A stretch of DNA of 64,000 nucleotides from Todiramphus chloris collaris (GCA_025345505.1 JANVCC010000152.1:1311318-1375317), one strand, 5' to 3'; positions 13,001-24,113 are shown, counted from the stretch's first letter. Notes: a model not told the origin generated them from the letters alone. Translations and numbers: made by a program.

Positions 13001-16000
13001 GTAAGCTGTATTTTCATTAGCTGTTTTCACTCACCACTTTGGTGTCCATTATGTTAAGTTGCCGTGAAAGGAGGACTGCTGCTTTTAAAATGGATCTCTG
13101 GTGAGACAGCAGCTCAAAACAGAAGATGAAAATCTGCTTTTTTTTCATCGTGTTCTCTGAATCTTTTTTCATCGTGTTAACTTCCCTTATGTGGTAATAC
13201 CAATTTCCATAGAAATCCTCTATATTTAATTTTGACAAATACTAGTATTAAGAGGCTCTCACTTCCTTCACATTAGTATTTCCCTGTAATCTGTGAAGCA
13301 AATAGTTTGTCAACCAAATAAGCAGTTCCCATGAAAGCTTGTAACTTCTCAAAACACTTAAATTCTCTTGAATTCTGTAGAAACATTAGATAAATACTAT
13401 TAGTGTTTTCAAAACTTTCTGAGCATGGGAGTCCTCCTGACTTTTCTCACGCTTTCCACAATTTTAATCTCTCAGGTTGTTTCTAGCTGACCAGGAAATT
13501 TTAGTTTTGAAAGCTGTTTCTGTGGAATAGTTCTGGGTCTGTCTAAAACCGTGTCTAAAATACAGACACTAGTTTCACTGTCTGAGGATAGGTTTCATGG
13601 AAACATTTCAATATTCCAAATGCAGCAATGTTCTTGATTTTCAATTTTCTAGCACTTCCTTAAAAGGTAAATCGAAATCATTAAAAACAAACCTCAAAAC
13701 AGCAAGCTGCTGAATGTACGTGTGCAGTTCCAGCAAAGCTATTTTAACCTCCAGTCATTTTTTATCTGAGAACAGATTTAATGTTTTTGGTTTGTTTTCT
13801 TAACAGTTTTACTTCACCGAGTGTTTCTATGTAACTGAATGTATTAGTCCGCCAATGGTCAAAACAGATTCTAGCTCTGTTCTGTGTTTTTACCATGTCA
13901 CAGACTTTCAAGTAAAATACTAGAAAATGAGACTTGATAGATACTAAACTTTTCACTTAGATTTTAAGGGTCTAAACTAGAAAATCAAATCAGTGATTAA
14001 GGAAAAAAAATGCAATAAAGGGGCAGAAGGAGATGTCAGAGTATGTTTCTTCATTGACTGTTTGAGACATGCTAGCAATACTTACCCTTGCCAAGTACTA
14101 ATGATAATGTCTCCTGCCTTGTGAGCAAGCTGACAGCAATCTGCATGTAGACACTGCCATTGTGATTACTCCATCTTCTTATTTTTTCAAGTTTCAGTCA
14201 GTTATTTGAATTGCTGTATTGCATCGTTAGTAGTTTGCATAGGATCAAATAACTGGGATATATCTCTGCATTATTAAGTTTTGTTCCCTGCTGCTAAAGG
14301 CAGTGCTATCATAGTTTGTAATTCAAAAATTAACATTTAAATAAGGTTATGTGTTTTAATTTTGTGTGTGTGTGTTGGGTTTTTTTTCCAGCCTTCAATG
14401 AAATGTTGGTATTTCAGGTTTTCTCTCAGCTACTCAACATCTTTAACATCAGAGCAGGGTACCTTTAATGCAACAGAGTCATTTCAGGAATTTCAGCACT
14501 TTCTGTAAAAGTAAATCTGTGCTAAGGGTAGGAACTATACTAAAAAAAAAATAACCATGGTAACAATAATGTTTTTCTTTACTTTGCGGTCAGAAACAAA
14601 TACACCCAGGGAATGTTATTCTTACAGCGAGATAAGGAATAATTGTTTAGTTAAGGTTAATACAGTTTTGTCCACTTTATGGTTTTGTTTTTGTTTCTTC
14701 AGCTGTGATGCCACCTGGTGAGCTCAGTTGTGCAGTGAGGGCTTGCTCTGAGATCCAGTTTATGTAGCAGCATCTTCCTCCGCTTCCTTGCGGTATGGGA
14801 CTCCCTCTTCCAGTCCATTCTTACTCCCCACGACCATCATATTCCTGTTGTATTGCCCCTGCCTCTAACACGGTGCTTACTACGTGGTTGATGTCTGGTG
14901 CATTAATACAGGTAGTTGGTGCAACATGCTGCCATGCCAAAGCACAGAGCTGCTGTCGGTGCTGATGGAATAACCTGTAGCATGCGGTTTTTGCTAAAAT
15001 GGCTTAGGAAGAGAGTCGCGTACCTTGTCTTGCTGATGTAAAGGCAGGAAAAGAGGCCTTATTTTAGAAAGGGTGGGGTGAATACAGATGTACTGTTTTC
15101 CCCCTTAGGCTTCTCTTCTGTTGTGGGTTTGTTGTATCCATAGTGTCTTAGCTTAATAAGCCTTTGTTCCACAGCACAAAAGAACAATGCAGGCTTTGGA
15201 GCAACTGAAGCCGATTATTCTGTGAACAGCTGTGCCTGATGGTGCCTCAGAGGTGTGAAGCCCAGACAGCTATGATGGTTATGTCTGGTCTGATTTGATA
15301 CAAGCCACGCTCCGTCGCCTGGAGCATCCCGGCTTTCAGGGGAGGAGTGGGCAGTGGAAGATTTATGGGGAAAATTCTGAAACTTAATGAAAGCTCTTTT
15401 GGCTGGGGATGAGGGATTCTGCAGCTCTGGCCAAAATGTATAAATTAGCTTAAGTGTAAATGTCAGCTTCACACCACTATGAATTACACCTTGTATTTCC
15501 TCCGTGTCATGTCTCTAAGATACAAGACTTGGTAAATTACCTGGTTTTAAAATCTTGTATACCTTCTTTAGGAGATTTTAGTGAAGTTAAATAATACAAA
15601 GAAAAAAACTTCAAGACTAATCTTCTAATTACCTAAAACTGGTAGCAGATATGTTGGAACGTCATCCAGCCTAGAACAGCTTTGGACAACTGAAATGCGT
15701 AAATAAATTACCGTGTGTGCCAGGTTCTTTGTAAAGTGACTAAAAGTGGCGATGCCTTTCTCAACAGATCTGTTCCCTCTTTGCTTTCAGACTCTGATCT
15801 GTCGGTCTTTGATGGCAAAGATAAACTCAGGCAGTTTGTTACTTCTTCTAGTTGTTCTTTCTCTGCAGGTCTAAAAGAGAGCAGAGCTTTGTTTGTGAAC
15901 AGAGCTGACAAGCAGCAAAGGGGCACAGAAGCACCCAGGGGCTCTGCAGCATCTCTTGCTGTGAATACAGGAAGTTAGCATCAGAAAATAAAGTTCATGG

Positions 16001-19000
16001 ATGTTTTCTGTAACTGTTGTCACTATGAAAGAATGAAGAACTTTTGACAGCTTCTGTTAGCATTAGGTTCATAGCTGTTTTTATTAATTTAATAGATGCA
16101 AAAGTAAAATGTAATCATATGACATTCCCAAGATTTCCCCTACCGCTTCTTTTCATTAGAGCAATTTTTGCTATCCCCAGTCCTCTGGAATTGTATCCGA
16201 CTTGAGTCAGTGTAATGTTTTGCTAGCAGTTAGCAGTTTGAGACAGTACTCAGTGGAGCTTGAAATGCCAAGGTGCTGGAGTCAGCGTACAAGTTACGCA
16301 TCCCGGCTGCCGTGGTGGTGCAGTGGAGGTGCAGGCAGCAGAGCCTGAAGCGTGGTCGGCCTCCTGTGTGTGTACTTTAGAGTGAGCAGAAGGGCCCTCT
16401 TCACTCCTCATTGTGTTCTGTGGGTCCCTGCTGAGATGTGAACTCGTGTGCCTACCAGCAGATGTCTAGATGTAGGTGTCTTGTTCTGGAGCCGAATCCT
16501 ACTTGGTCTTGTACTACTGCTTGTAGTGTAATGCTTCTTATTATTATTTTTGTTTAACAATATCTTACTGTTATTTGAATTTTGATTTTTCCTTTTCCCC
16601 TGTCATCATAATTTATCACTTCAGTCTAATAGTGCTTTTTTTGTGATCTCAAAGCCAACTGTGTCGGGCTAATTGAGGCTGAAGGATATTACATGGGTTG
16701 TGTGAAGCAGATAAAAGTTAGGATGATGCCTAATGTGCCTTTTTAAAACTTTATTACAGAAAAATTAAATGTGCATCTGTGTGTAATAAGAACACTGGAG
16801 GACTGTATGCATATTTTTTATGATTCTTAATATTAGCTTGATCTTCCTCTAGTGATTCTGAATGCTTACAATTCAAACGACTGAGTGCTTTTCACTTCTC
16901 TTTGTGCATGGTGGAGAAGTCTGGAACTGTCAGCTTTGTAGAAACTGTTGAGTTTAAATCTGAAACGGGGTGAGGGAGGAAGAGCTGTAATTCACCCCAA
17001 AAGGTGCGGACTGACTCTGATGGACTTGTGACTGTCCAAGAAACACTGTGGAGTGCATTGTAGTCCTGTATTTGTCAGTGGTGCGTGGATGCGTTTTCCA
17101 GCATCATAAAACGTCGCTGTTTGTACCAGGAGCAGAGAGATGCAGCAACACACAAATTCAGCCAGAGCAGGCAAAAGAAGACACTTTATTAATTTCTAAC
17201 CTCGTTTTATATACCCTAGCCCCATAGGGCGATTGGTCAGTGATCACCCATCTCCTAGGGTGATTGGCTAAAGTCCTACAGCACCCATTTCAAAATGTAT
17301 TTCCAATGTACCATAAACAGAACTTAGCAAAACACCAGTGTTGGTCCAGCTTACAAAAACCATCCTACTGTTTCTCATAACTTGTGCGAGAAAGGCAGGA
17401 CTCTCACCGAATATTGTGAGAACCTGAGAAAATCCCTCTGCTAGCAGCTTTTCAGCATCCACAAGAAAAAACCCAGCGGAAGATAGGTATGTGTGCCCCA
17501 GATAAAACTGTGTGTGGTGCACAGGTTCAGTAACTTTAGATGATGGATGAGGTTGATTTCTCAGGCATTTGAGGGAGAGACTGTGCCATGCTCTGTGTGC
17601 CACCTGGAGAAGAGTTGCCCTGGAGTTCAGCTCTAAAATGCAAACCTGCCACATCTCTTTGTGTGCATAGGACTTGGAAGAAGTTCTCTGTGCAGAAGCA
17701 TTTGTCAGCAGGGGAGTATTAATTTCTTATAATACTCTTATTAGTGCTGCCTTCTCTTGAGTATAGTCTAGTATGAGTTTCTGGGCTGCAGCATTCTTGC
17801 TTGCTTTTAAGATTTGTCCCAGACCTCTCATTTTTTCAAAGTCTCACTTTTAATGGGATTCAGAGATTAAATTTAACGATGCAGAGACCACCTCATTTTG
17901 GACATTGAGGAACAGTTCACGTGCTTGCAGCCTGCTGTAAATTTGCAGCATGGTCTTAAACAGAATCTGATCACCTTGCAGGATGTACCTGAAAATCAAT
18001 ATGGATTTTTTGTTTAGTTGGTTTTGCTTATGGCAGTATCCTATATTTTGCTTCGTTTCAAATTAATGCTTTGCCCACATAGTGCTGTGCAGCAGTCTGA
18101 GGGCTGCTTGACTTCTGACACAAGCTGCAATAAATCAGATTGCATTGCTGTTACGGGGAAAGGTGGTAAATCAAAGTTTGGCATACTGTGCAGAAGCTGA
18201 GAACATTTCTTGTCTGTAACCCACAGAGGCCAGAAACATCTAAGTTGAATCTGTATTTATAATATGGGGGAAAATGCTGTTCCATATAAAATATTTTTGC
18301 TCTCTGTGTTCCCTTATTTACTGAGATGGTGATAACTGAAGCTGGAATGCAAATACTGGATTTAGAACTATGTTTGAAAATGCAAAACTTGAGTTTTATT
18401 TGTGTTAATAACTTTGAAGTGCTGCAGTTTGTGTTGAAGCTCCATGGATACAGCAGCCAGGGCAAGTTTTGCCTACGAACATGTTTTATTCAGGGCATTA
18501 CAGGGCTTGTCCTGAAGCTGTACCATGCTTTTAAGCAATATGCCCTTTTGGGGAGCTTTTCCCATCCCACTGGTAATTAACTCTGGATTTTATTTGTGAG
18601 AAGTAGTGTCATGGTAGGTGTTTTTTGTAACTAAAGCTCGGGTAGATTTTGAAAGGTAAAACCTTTACCAGTGACCCTGTATCATCTAGTATTTGTATGT
18701 ATGTTAAGTTGGTGGTGTTCTTAAGAGGACTGGAGTGTTTTATAGGAATATTCCACACACCTGATCAGTCCAGTTGGAAAGCATTGTAAATTGTAGATAG
18801 TTTTAGGAATGTGTCATTTAGGCTTGATAAAATGTTTGAAGCTCGAGAACTCTGGCTAGAATCAGTGTTCACATTTAGCACTTAAACCTTGTAAATGCTG
18901 TCATCAGAAAAAAACATTTCCTCTTCCGGGATCCCGGAGCAGCTGTCAGCCATCGACTTCCTGCAGTGTGGAAAAAAAAAAAAACCAACCTTCATGATTG

Positions 19001-20910
19001 CTTTGTCTTTAGTTTGTATCATTTTTAAAAGCCATGGTTTGAGTCTCGTGCAGTGCTAATGAGACTTGAGTGCATTTTTTTTTTAAACTAGAATGTCTTC
19101 AGACTGTCCTTCAGCATGCAGGGAGGGGGAGACCCAATCAGCCGTCCAAAGTAGAGATTTTTTTTTAATTTTTTTTTTTTTCCTTCTGGTACTTTCATCA
19201 AAGAGCAATCCCTGTAATATATTTGAAAGGCTGTTGGCAAATATGTTAGTGTAAAAGGAATATTACATATTCATTTTGAAGTCTGTGAACATTTAAGTCA
19301 CTAAATATATTAATACAGCTTGGAAGAATGGCCAGTGATGCCTTCTAGTGCAGTTCTTCACTGAGGCTTGAGTTACGTGCTTTTGACAGTACAGGGAGTA
19401 GACTTTTTTTCTGATCCTTAATATTGGAACTCTTAAATAGTCTTACGACATCCACTGCTTACGTTCACCTTAAATTTCTCAATATTCTTTTTAATTGGTC
19501 CCTTAGGGAAGTTGTAGTTGTAAAATGCAAGCAGGTTGATGAAGATGATAAAGAAGTTTCAACATGGTGTAAGTTTTCTTCCACCTAATGAATATTGTAT
19601 AATGTAGTCTCTTTTCTCATGAGAATAAAGAAAATCTTTTAATCTGTGTAGCTTTTAATATAATAAATATATGAATGGTTAAGCTAGAATTTAACTGAAT
19701 ATTTGATGGAACATCAGAAGTAGGTAGAGCAGATAGGAGTGCTGCTAGACTAACAGTTTTCTAGCAATGTTAAGCTCTTTAGAGTATCTCTGCTTCTATC
19801 CTTATTCTACCCACAGACAAGTGTCAAATGCTCTGAAAAGCCTGAGCTAGGCATTAAAGCTCTATTTGTGTGGATATTCACAGCTAAATCATGCTTATCT
19901 CTACCAACTAGGTGAGAAAAATGACCCAGAAAAGTAATGTATCCCTTTCTGATTCTCAGGAACAAGAGCAAAAAGCTGAAGAAGAAAGAATTCGGATGGA
20001 GAACATTCTGAGTGGCAACCCACTGCTGAACCTTACCGGCCCAGCACAGCCTCAGGCAAACTTCAAAGTGAAGAGGAGGTACTGTGCAATCTGTACTGCA
20101 ATATCCATCCCCTTCCTCCCCTTGTTACTCAGAGTGGCTTTTATTTCCTTCCTCAGATCTTGTCACAATCAGTGTATTGTGGAATCAGGATACTGATGCA
20201 CATAGTGATTGTCTTGTGCCTTTCTCTGAACAAACCATCCTGCTACTTGGTGTTTAAAAGAGGGAGGAGGAGAGGTTGAGAATTGTGTTTGTCTGGCATT
20301 GTTCGTAATGGTACAAAAAGTCACAGGACCAAAATCCCTCAAGAATCCCCCTTTAAAATCTAGCTGGTCTGGAGTTTTTGATTGTTCAGGGTTTTTTGTT
20401 GGTTTTTTTTTTTTAGTGTAACTAGAATTAATAAACAACAGCCTTTTTCTTCATACAGTTCTTCTTTTCAGATATTCCTGTTTATCAAAATTAGGGCCAT
20501 TAGATTCAAGGGGTTTTTCTGCTCTGTTCAAATGGCCATTGTTTTCTGTAAAGGTAAAATAACCTTTAATCTACTGATGCTCATCTCACTTCTAACTCAG
20601 GAGCATGTAGTGGTTTGGATTAGAAAAATAGATTTTTTTTCTTAAAGATTAAAATCTAATCCTAATGACTAGTCATTCTGAGTACATTTAAATGGAAGGG
20701 CCAAACTCCACTTTTATATTTTTGTTAATTGCACCTCATTCTCATACAAGTTTACTGAAGTTAAACATTTTTATTTTCAGATGGGATGACGATGTTGTCT
20801 TCAAGAATTGTGCCAAGGGGATAGATGAAACAAAAAAGGACAAAAGATTCGTGAATGATACTCTGCGATCAGAATTTCACAAAAAGTTCATGGAAAAATA
20901 CATCAAGTAG
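3958..20910 (+). CDS. CWC15: CWC15 spliceosome-associated protein, complete, six coding exons
   Basis: Coding exons are 3958-4088, 6346-6458, 7424-7512, 8287-8397, 19960-20078 and 20781-20910 (TAG stop). Joined, they give 693 nt, or 230 residues, about the length of vertebrate CWC15 (human 229). All junctions are GT-AG and keep frame. The protein starts [15 protein letters not shown] and ends KKFMEKYIK, both family signatures. In order it has a conserved basic N-terminus (1-45), a charged Arg/Glu segment (about 53-81), a KKPRLD nuclear-localisation-like motif (91-96), a strongly acidic run (about 112-126), a charged helix (about 128-160), and the conserved C-terminal block from about 178. CWC15 belongs to the Prp19/NTC-associated set of proteins in the activated spliceosome and acts in the nucleus; in human cells it is linked to the CTNNBL1-containing Prp19 complex. 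The ATG lies eight bases after the acceptor and is the only start giving the family N-terminus. The gene is convergent with AMOTL1, as expected for vertebrate synteny. Confidence 0.97.
4089..6345 (+). other. CWC15: CWC15 intron 2
   Basis: The intron begins GTCAGT and ends in a pyrimidine tract and TTTTAG. A CR1 copy in reverse orientation occupies about 4117-4680. The remainder is AT-rich with no recognisable gene. Confidence 0.85.
4117..4680 (-). mobile_element. CR1 LINE fragment, 5' truncated
   Basis: The + strand begins with ATCACAGAATCATCAAGG, the reverse complement of the CR1 3' end. It continues through the usual CR1 3' region (Cys/Pro-rich antisense reading). The - strand frame still carries a decayed reverse-transcriptase C-terminal peptide ([15 protein letters not shown]...LGLFSLEK). 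It inserted antisense to CWC15 in intron 2. Confidence 0.93.
6346..6458 (+). CDS. CWC15: CWC15 coding exon 2 (residues 44-82)
   Basis: The acceptor is TTTTAG ending at 6345 after a pyrimidine tract. The donor GAG|GTAAAA is at 6458/6459. It encodes the Arg/Glu-rich segment [20 protein letters not shown] and following. The Glu82 codon is split (G|AA). Confidence 0.96.
6459..7423 (+). other. CWC15: CWC15 intron 3
   Basis: This short GT-AG intron has nothing recognisable except a TTTG-type simple repeat near its 3' end (about 7360-7412), directly upstream of the acceptor TCCATAG. Confidence 0.85.
7360..7412. repeat. (TTTG)n simple repeat
   Basis: Imperfect TTTG/TTTGCTTG units lie within 60 bases upstream of the acceptor at 7422-7423 and form part of its pyrimidine-rich tract. 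Confidence 0.85.
7424..7512 (+). CDS. CWC15: CWC15 coding exon 3 (residues 82-111)
   Basis: The acceptor is CCATAG ending at 7423. The donor GAT|GTATGT is at 7512/7513, phase 0. It carries the KKPRLD motif and the conserved [16 protein letters not shown] stretch. Confidence 0.96.
7513..8286 (+). other. CWC15: CWC15 intron 4
   Basis: GT-AG intron with a poly-T run at about 7904-7921. Nothing else is recognised. Confidence 0.8.
8287..8397 (+). CDS. CWC15: CWC15 coding exon 4 (residues 112-148)
   Basis: The acceptor is TATTAG ending at 8286 and the donor AAG|GTAAAA is at 8397/8398. It is exactly 37 codons with phase 0 at both ends. It encodes the acidic run ([15 protein letters not shown]) and the start of the charged helix. 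Confidence 0.97.
8576..8626. repeat. Palindrome cluster
   Basis: AGTAGATCTACT at 8576-8587 is a perfect 12-base palindrome. About 15 bases further on, 11-base perfect inverted arms (8603-8613 and 8616-8626, TTACTGAGTAG and its complement) are separated by two bases. Confidence 0.9.
8950..9270 (+). mobile_element. CR1 LINE 3' fragment
   Basis: It shows the CR1 3' region in order: the CCAGTGATAGGACAAGGAG motif, AAACTGGAACACATGAAG, CTGGCTGCCCAGGGAGGTTG, and the CCATTCTGTGATTCTG tail. It is heavily 5' truncated and in sense orientation with CWC15. Confidence 0.93.
9840..9925. repeat. A-rich low-complexity stretch
   Basis: A-rich runs with interspersed C (AAACAAACCAAACAA-type) lie just upstream of the rearranged CR1 copy. 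Confidence 0.7.
9968..10857 (+). mobile_element. CR1 LINE 3' fragment with inverted 5' segment
   Basis: From about 10099 to 10857 this is CR1 in + orientation: AGATTCAACAAGGCCAAG, then the reverse-transcriptase C-terminal frame ([20 protein letters not shown] and following), then the 3' UTR ending near ATTCTATGATTTCTGTGATC. The preceding 130 bases (about 9968-10098, CTTGGCCCATTGTTCCAGCC...CCTCTGCAGAGCC) are CR1 in the opposite orientation. They appear to be the segment that normally lies directly 5' of the direct part. This is the arrangement left by a 5' inversion. A small second insertion is an alternative. Confidence 0.85.
11230..11590 (+). mobile_element. CR1 LINE 3' fragment
   Basis: It starts within AGGCTGAGGGGAGACCTCAT and continues through CTACAACTACCTGAAAGGA and GGGCTGCCCAGGGAGGTGG to the AAATGATTCTGTGATT end. 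It is 5' truncated and in sense orientation with CWC15. Confidence 0.93.
17030..17655 (-). mobile_element. Solo LTR of an endogenous retrovirus, antisense to CWC15
   Basis: Read on the - strand, the segment has two CCAAT boxes (complements of ATTGG at 17232-17236 and 17263-17267), then a TATATAAAA box (17205-17213), then AATAAA (17185-17190), then a U5-like stretch with GCCTGCTCTGG and GTTGCTGCATCTCTC. The likely left LTR end on that strand is TGTGGCAGG at about 17653. No retroviral coding region is attached. Both exact ends and the target-site duplication are uncertain, and the family is not assigned. Confidence 0.7.
19507..19568 (+). other. Candidate cryptic or poison exon in CWC15 intron 5
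   Basis: A pyrimidine-rich tract ends in CCCTTAG at 19506 and a strong donor GTAAGT begins at 19569. The enclosed 62 bases are not a multiple of three. Read in the phase left by the previous CWC15 exon they hit TGA, so inclusion would truncate the protein. There is no family evidence for this exon. Confidence 0.25.
19960..20078 (+). CDS. CWC15: CWC15 coding exon 5 (residues 149-188)
   Basis: The acceptor is TCTCAG ending at 19959. The donor AG|GTACTG at 20078/20079 is weaker than the gene's other donors. It encodes [20 protein letters not shown] and the conserved [19 protein letters not shown]. Arg188 is split (AG|A). Confidence 0.97.
20079..20780 (+). other. CWC15: CWC15 intron 6
   Basis: GT-AG intron of about 0.7 kb with poly-T runs near 20401-20415. 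No other feature is seen. Confidence 0.85.
20781..20910 (+). CDS. CWC15: CWC15 last coding exon (residues 188-230 and stop)
   Basis: The acceptor is TATTTTCAG ending at 20780. It encodes [13 protein letters not shown] and following, through to EKYIK, then TAG at 20908-20910. This C-terminal block is the most conserved part of the family. Confidence 0.97.
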
Positions 20911-21215
20911 TACAGTTTTATGTGCAGTGGTACTAAAGGACTTGGAAGGCTATAGTTGTTCCCTCCCTCTCTCTCAGAAGTCAAGGCTGAGTACCTGATC
21001 ATGAATTCCCAACTGCTTTTCATCAACAGCTTCATAGTTAGTAATTGCTATGTATCTGGGGTTTTTACTCCTGCAGTATGTTTTCCTTTTAAGTTTTAAT
21101 TAAATGAGTTTGTTTCATGAATGTTTTTCTGTTCATGTGCATTTACTTTTGCTGGCTGCCTTGTAAATGGTGCAAGAGAGAAGCTGGTTTGTAATAAATA
21201 CTTCTAATTATTCAA
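20911..21215 (+). other. CWC15: CWC15 3' UTR
   Basis: A short AT-rich trailer runs from the stop codon to just after the AATAAA at 21193. The end position is inferred from the signal and could be shifted by the upstream ATTAAA at 21099. Confidence 0.7.
21193..21198 (+). terminator. CWC15: Poly(A) signal AATAAA of CWC15
   Basis: This is a canonical hexamer 283 bases after the stop codon. An ATTAAA variant lies at 21099-21104. Cleavage would be expected about 15-25 bases downstream. Confidence 0.75.
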
Positions 21216-23716
21216 ATTGCTTTCCAAAAGAACCTGTATTTGTAGTGATGGTGGTTTTGTAACTTAGGCAATTTATGTAAATGTCAGTATTATCAAAGAT
21301 GGAGAATAGCTGAACAGGAGAAGCAGCGTGGACTGAAAAGAGCTTCACTTTCTATAGCAAGCTGGACTCACTTCCTCTTAGTAGGTAGTTAGAAACTTGG
21401 TTAATAATCTTCCCTTTAAGTTTCTGCTTACTATCAACCAAGTTAACGGTTTGGTGGGGCAGCTCCAAGTTCTTAGCAGCCCTGCTTTCTGGCCTCTCTT
21501 GGCTCAGCACTTCTGGGTTGATCCCATGTAATGCTTGAGGGAGCATTAAGAGGGAAGTGCTCCGTGGAGCCCAGGGCCTTTTTTTCCTCCTTGATAAACC
21601 ATCATAGTGCTCGGTCCCTCAGCGGCGACCAACCACGTGGCCTCAGAGCATGGTTTGTGTGCAGGTGGTTCAGTAGTAATAGTGTTGTCAGAAACTTGTG
21701 TTTTTATCAAGTGCATGATCTCCTCAAGATACCGTAGTACACTTTGTTTACTTCTTAAATATCCATGTTAACACTCTTAATAGGACAGTATAAAATATGA
21801 ATGACTGAAAAGGGATTTCAGTTTTGAAGGGATTTCTTTTTTTTTTCACCCCTCTCTTCTGTCGTTTTGGTTGCATTTAAAGTCTTGGCCAAGTGATTCA
21901 CTGGTTATGAACCTAACATTTGCAAAATGTAGTAGTAACCTCTATCTGGAAGGCTACAATGTCAGAACTCTGATGTGTTTATGTAAAAATCTTGTCCTTT
22001 TCCTTCCCCATGTTATGGTCAGTCTAGTTCATTCTTACAGACACTATTATTTTCAAGCCATTTGAAAACATATCTGATTTTCAGAGAGTAAATGTAGAGT
22101 ACCATGGTTTAGATTTTTGGTTGGCATGACTCAAGTATCCTGTAAAAGCTTTCGTTAGCTTCAGATGTATTTTCCCCCCTGTCATTAAGCCATGCACAGT
22201 GTGCTAATGCCAGCAGCTAATACCCACATTTACTTGGAAGCAAGATTTTCAGCGTGCCTAAGGTCATGTGAGCTCCTACAGCTACCAGAGGAACATGAGT
22301 TTGTGTTACTTGTGCTACCTGCTTCCTGATAGTAATGGTCCTGGGGAAGCAGAAAAAAAATGTGTGTAGCTTGTAATTCTCTCTCTTTAACTTAAAGCTA
22401 CTAAAATCTTGGTATATAGACCCCGTGAGGAGCTGTGCTCGTCAGGGTCCGGCAGTGAAGAAGCCAGCTGCTGCTTGAGGTCTGACCTAACAGCATAGTT
22501 GTCATGGCAACAACAACAAAAAAAAATACATTGGTCTTGCAGTATTCCAAGCTGCGCTCGCTGTGCCAAGTGAGCAAGTGAGCGTACGGTTTGATTGGAG
22601 AGGGGGAGACATAGTTGAAACGCCAGCTCCATGCCTTCATGGAAATCCGGAGCGTGTAATGCTGCCGCTTGTCTTCTTGCAGTAATGGAATTCTTTTCGT
22701 AGAAAAAAATCACTACTTTTGAGAAGTCAGATGTCTGGAGTTGGATGAGCTCCTCTTCAGTTGCTCGGATCATCCGGAATGCATAGGTGTACTCAGTCTT
22801 TTCTCCAGTAGCTCTCTCCCCGCCTGGATCTGGAGGAAGAGCTGTAGGGACCGCATAGCCCCGGGCTGCGGCTTTATTCCAGCTTTTTTGTTTTGTTGGC
22901 ATTGTTCAGCTCAACCGCAGAATGTGCAGATCCTATCTGTAACCACCCCCCCCACCCCAGCGCTTTTGTATTTCAGCCTCCTGCAGCCTGAGCTGACCCA
23001 TGGCCTGAGGACTCGGCAATACACAAACACAAGGTGATAATTAAGGACTCGCAAGCCTTATCTCTTGGTCGGGGTTTGCATCCTGAACTACTGAATTTTC
23101 TTCACCAGTGCCGGCAAAGTAAAGCACCCTGTGCTTTTTGTCGGGATAGAGCCCTGTGCTTTCAGTACCGATGCTGGACTGATGCTTAACGTTCCGCTGT
23201 GCTTCCTGTGCGCATCGAGGGAAAGACAAGCAGATCATTTGTTGTTGTAAAGCCGCAGGGTGACTGCGAGTTCTTTAAGAAAATATCAAACTTGTGATGT
23301 TTTACACCTTTGCTCCCAGCACAGTTTTTTTCCAGGACTCTCTGTTCAGTATGACAAATAACTTCCAACACAGGTGGTGGAGCTGGCAAGGCGGCTGTTC
23401 CGGGAGGTGAAGTGGAAGAAAGTGAACATTCAGCACTTCAAGGAATGCAATATTTTACAGTTCCTAGCAATCAGGATTGTTTAATCCGGTGCTTTTGTAA
23501 GCGGCACCTGAACTGGTGGCTTAAAACAAAGTCACTTGCTTTATAAACAATTTCTTCCCTTGTTTATGGTTATGTGTGGTGCAGCACTGGAGCTGAAAAC
23601 CAGGAGCTATTCTCCATAGAAACTAACAGTTAAACTTCAGGTTTTTGAAGGCTTAGGGTTTTTTTCAGGGCTTTTTAAAAAGCCTTGTCTTTAAAAATTT
23701 TTCTTGGAATGTGGTT

Positions 23717-23757
23717 TATATATATTTTATTTATATATATATATATAAAAAAAAAAT
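23717..23757. repeat. (TA)n with A-run
   Basis: TATATATATTTTATTTATATATATATATATA is followed by nine or more A residues. It lies 40 bases before a CR1 fragment. Confidence 0.9.
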
Positions 23758-23796
23758 TCTGAAGGGACTAATAGTATGAGGACTAAAGCTTAATGA

Positions 23797-23930
23797 TAGT
23801 CACAGAATGGCTTGGGTTGGAGGGGACTTTAAAGATGATCTCGTTCCAACGCCCTGCCGTGGGCAGGGACACCTCCTAGACCAGGTTTCTCAAAGCTTCA
23901 TCCAACCTGGTCTTGAAATAGTCCTGCAGC
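23797..23930 (-). mobile_element. CR1 LINE 3' end fragment
   Basis: The + strand reads TCACAGAATGGCTTGGGTTGG...GTTCCAACGCCCTGCC...GGGCAGGGACACCTCC, the complement of a CR1 3' end. It is about 130 bases long and truncated in the 3' UTR. Confidence 0.9.
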
Positions 23931-24113
23931 TGGGAATAACTGTGCTGCGTATATATAAAGTTCTAAAACATTTAGCATCTCTTTGTATTCCCCATCTAAA
24001 TGGCTGAATATTAAAGGCTTCATATCGCAAGCAGCAAAATTATTGTCTGTGTTTTTCAGGATTTCACGTAGTCATAGGTACCGTGTAGCTACCCTATGAA
24101 TGCCTGGAAGGAG

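Larger units (their letters stand above)
8398..19959 (+). other. CWC15: CWC15 intron 5, very long and transposon-bearing
   Basis: At about 11.5 kb this intron is most of the gene. It holds three CR1 copies (about 8950-9270, 9968-10857, 11230-11590), an antisense solo LTR (about 17.03-17.66 kb), palindromes at 8576-8626, poly-A/T runs (about 18970, 19160) and a candidate cryptic exon at 19507-19568. The segments 11.6-17.0 kb and 17.7-19.5 kb are AT-rich with no recognisable gene. Confidence 0.85.

Noticed and set aside
17268-17654. 128-codon - ORF
   Set aside because: It coincides with the body of the solo LTR and has no retroviral or host protein similarity I recognise.
22387-22902. 171-codon - ORF as a gene
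   Set aside because: No recognisable family. It includes a poly-Cys/Phe run from a CAACAACAACAAAAAA tract and has no splice or promoter support.
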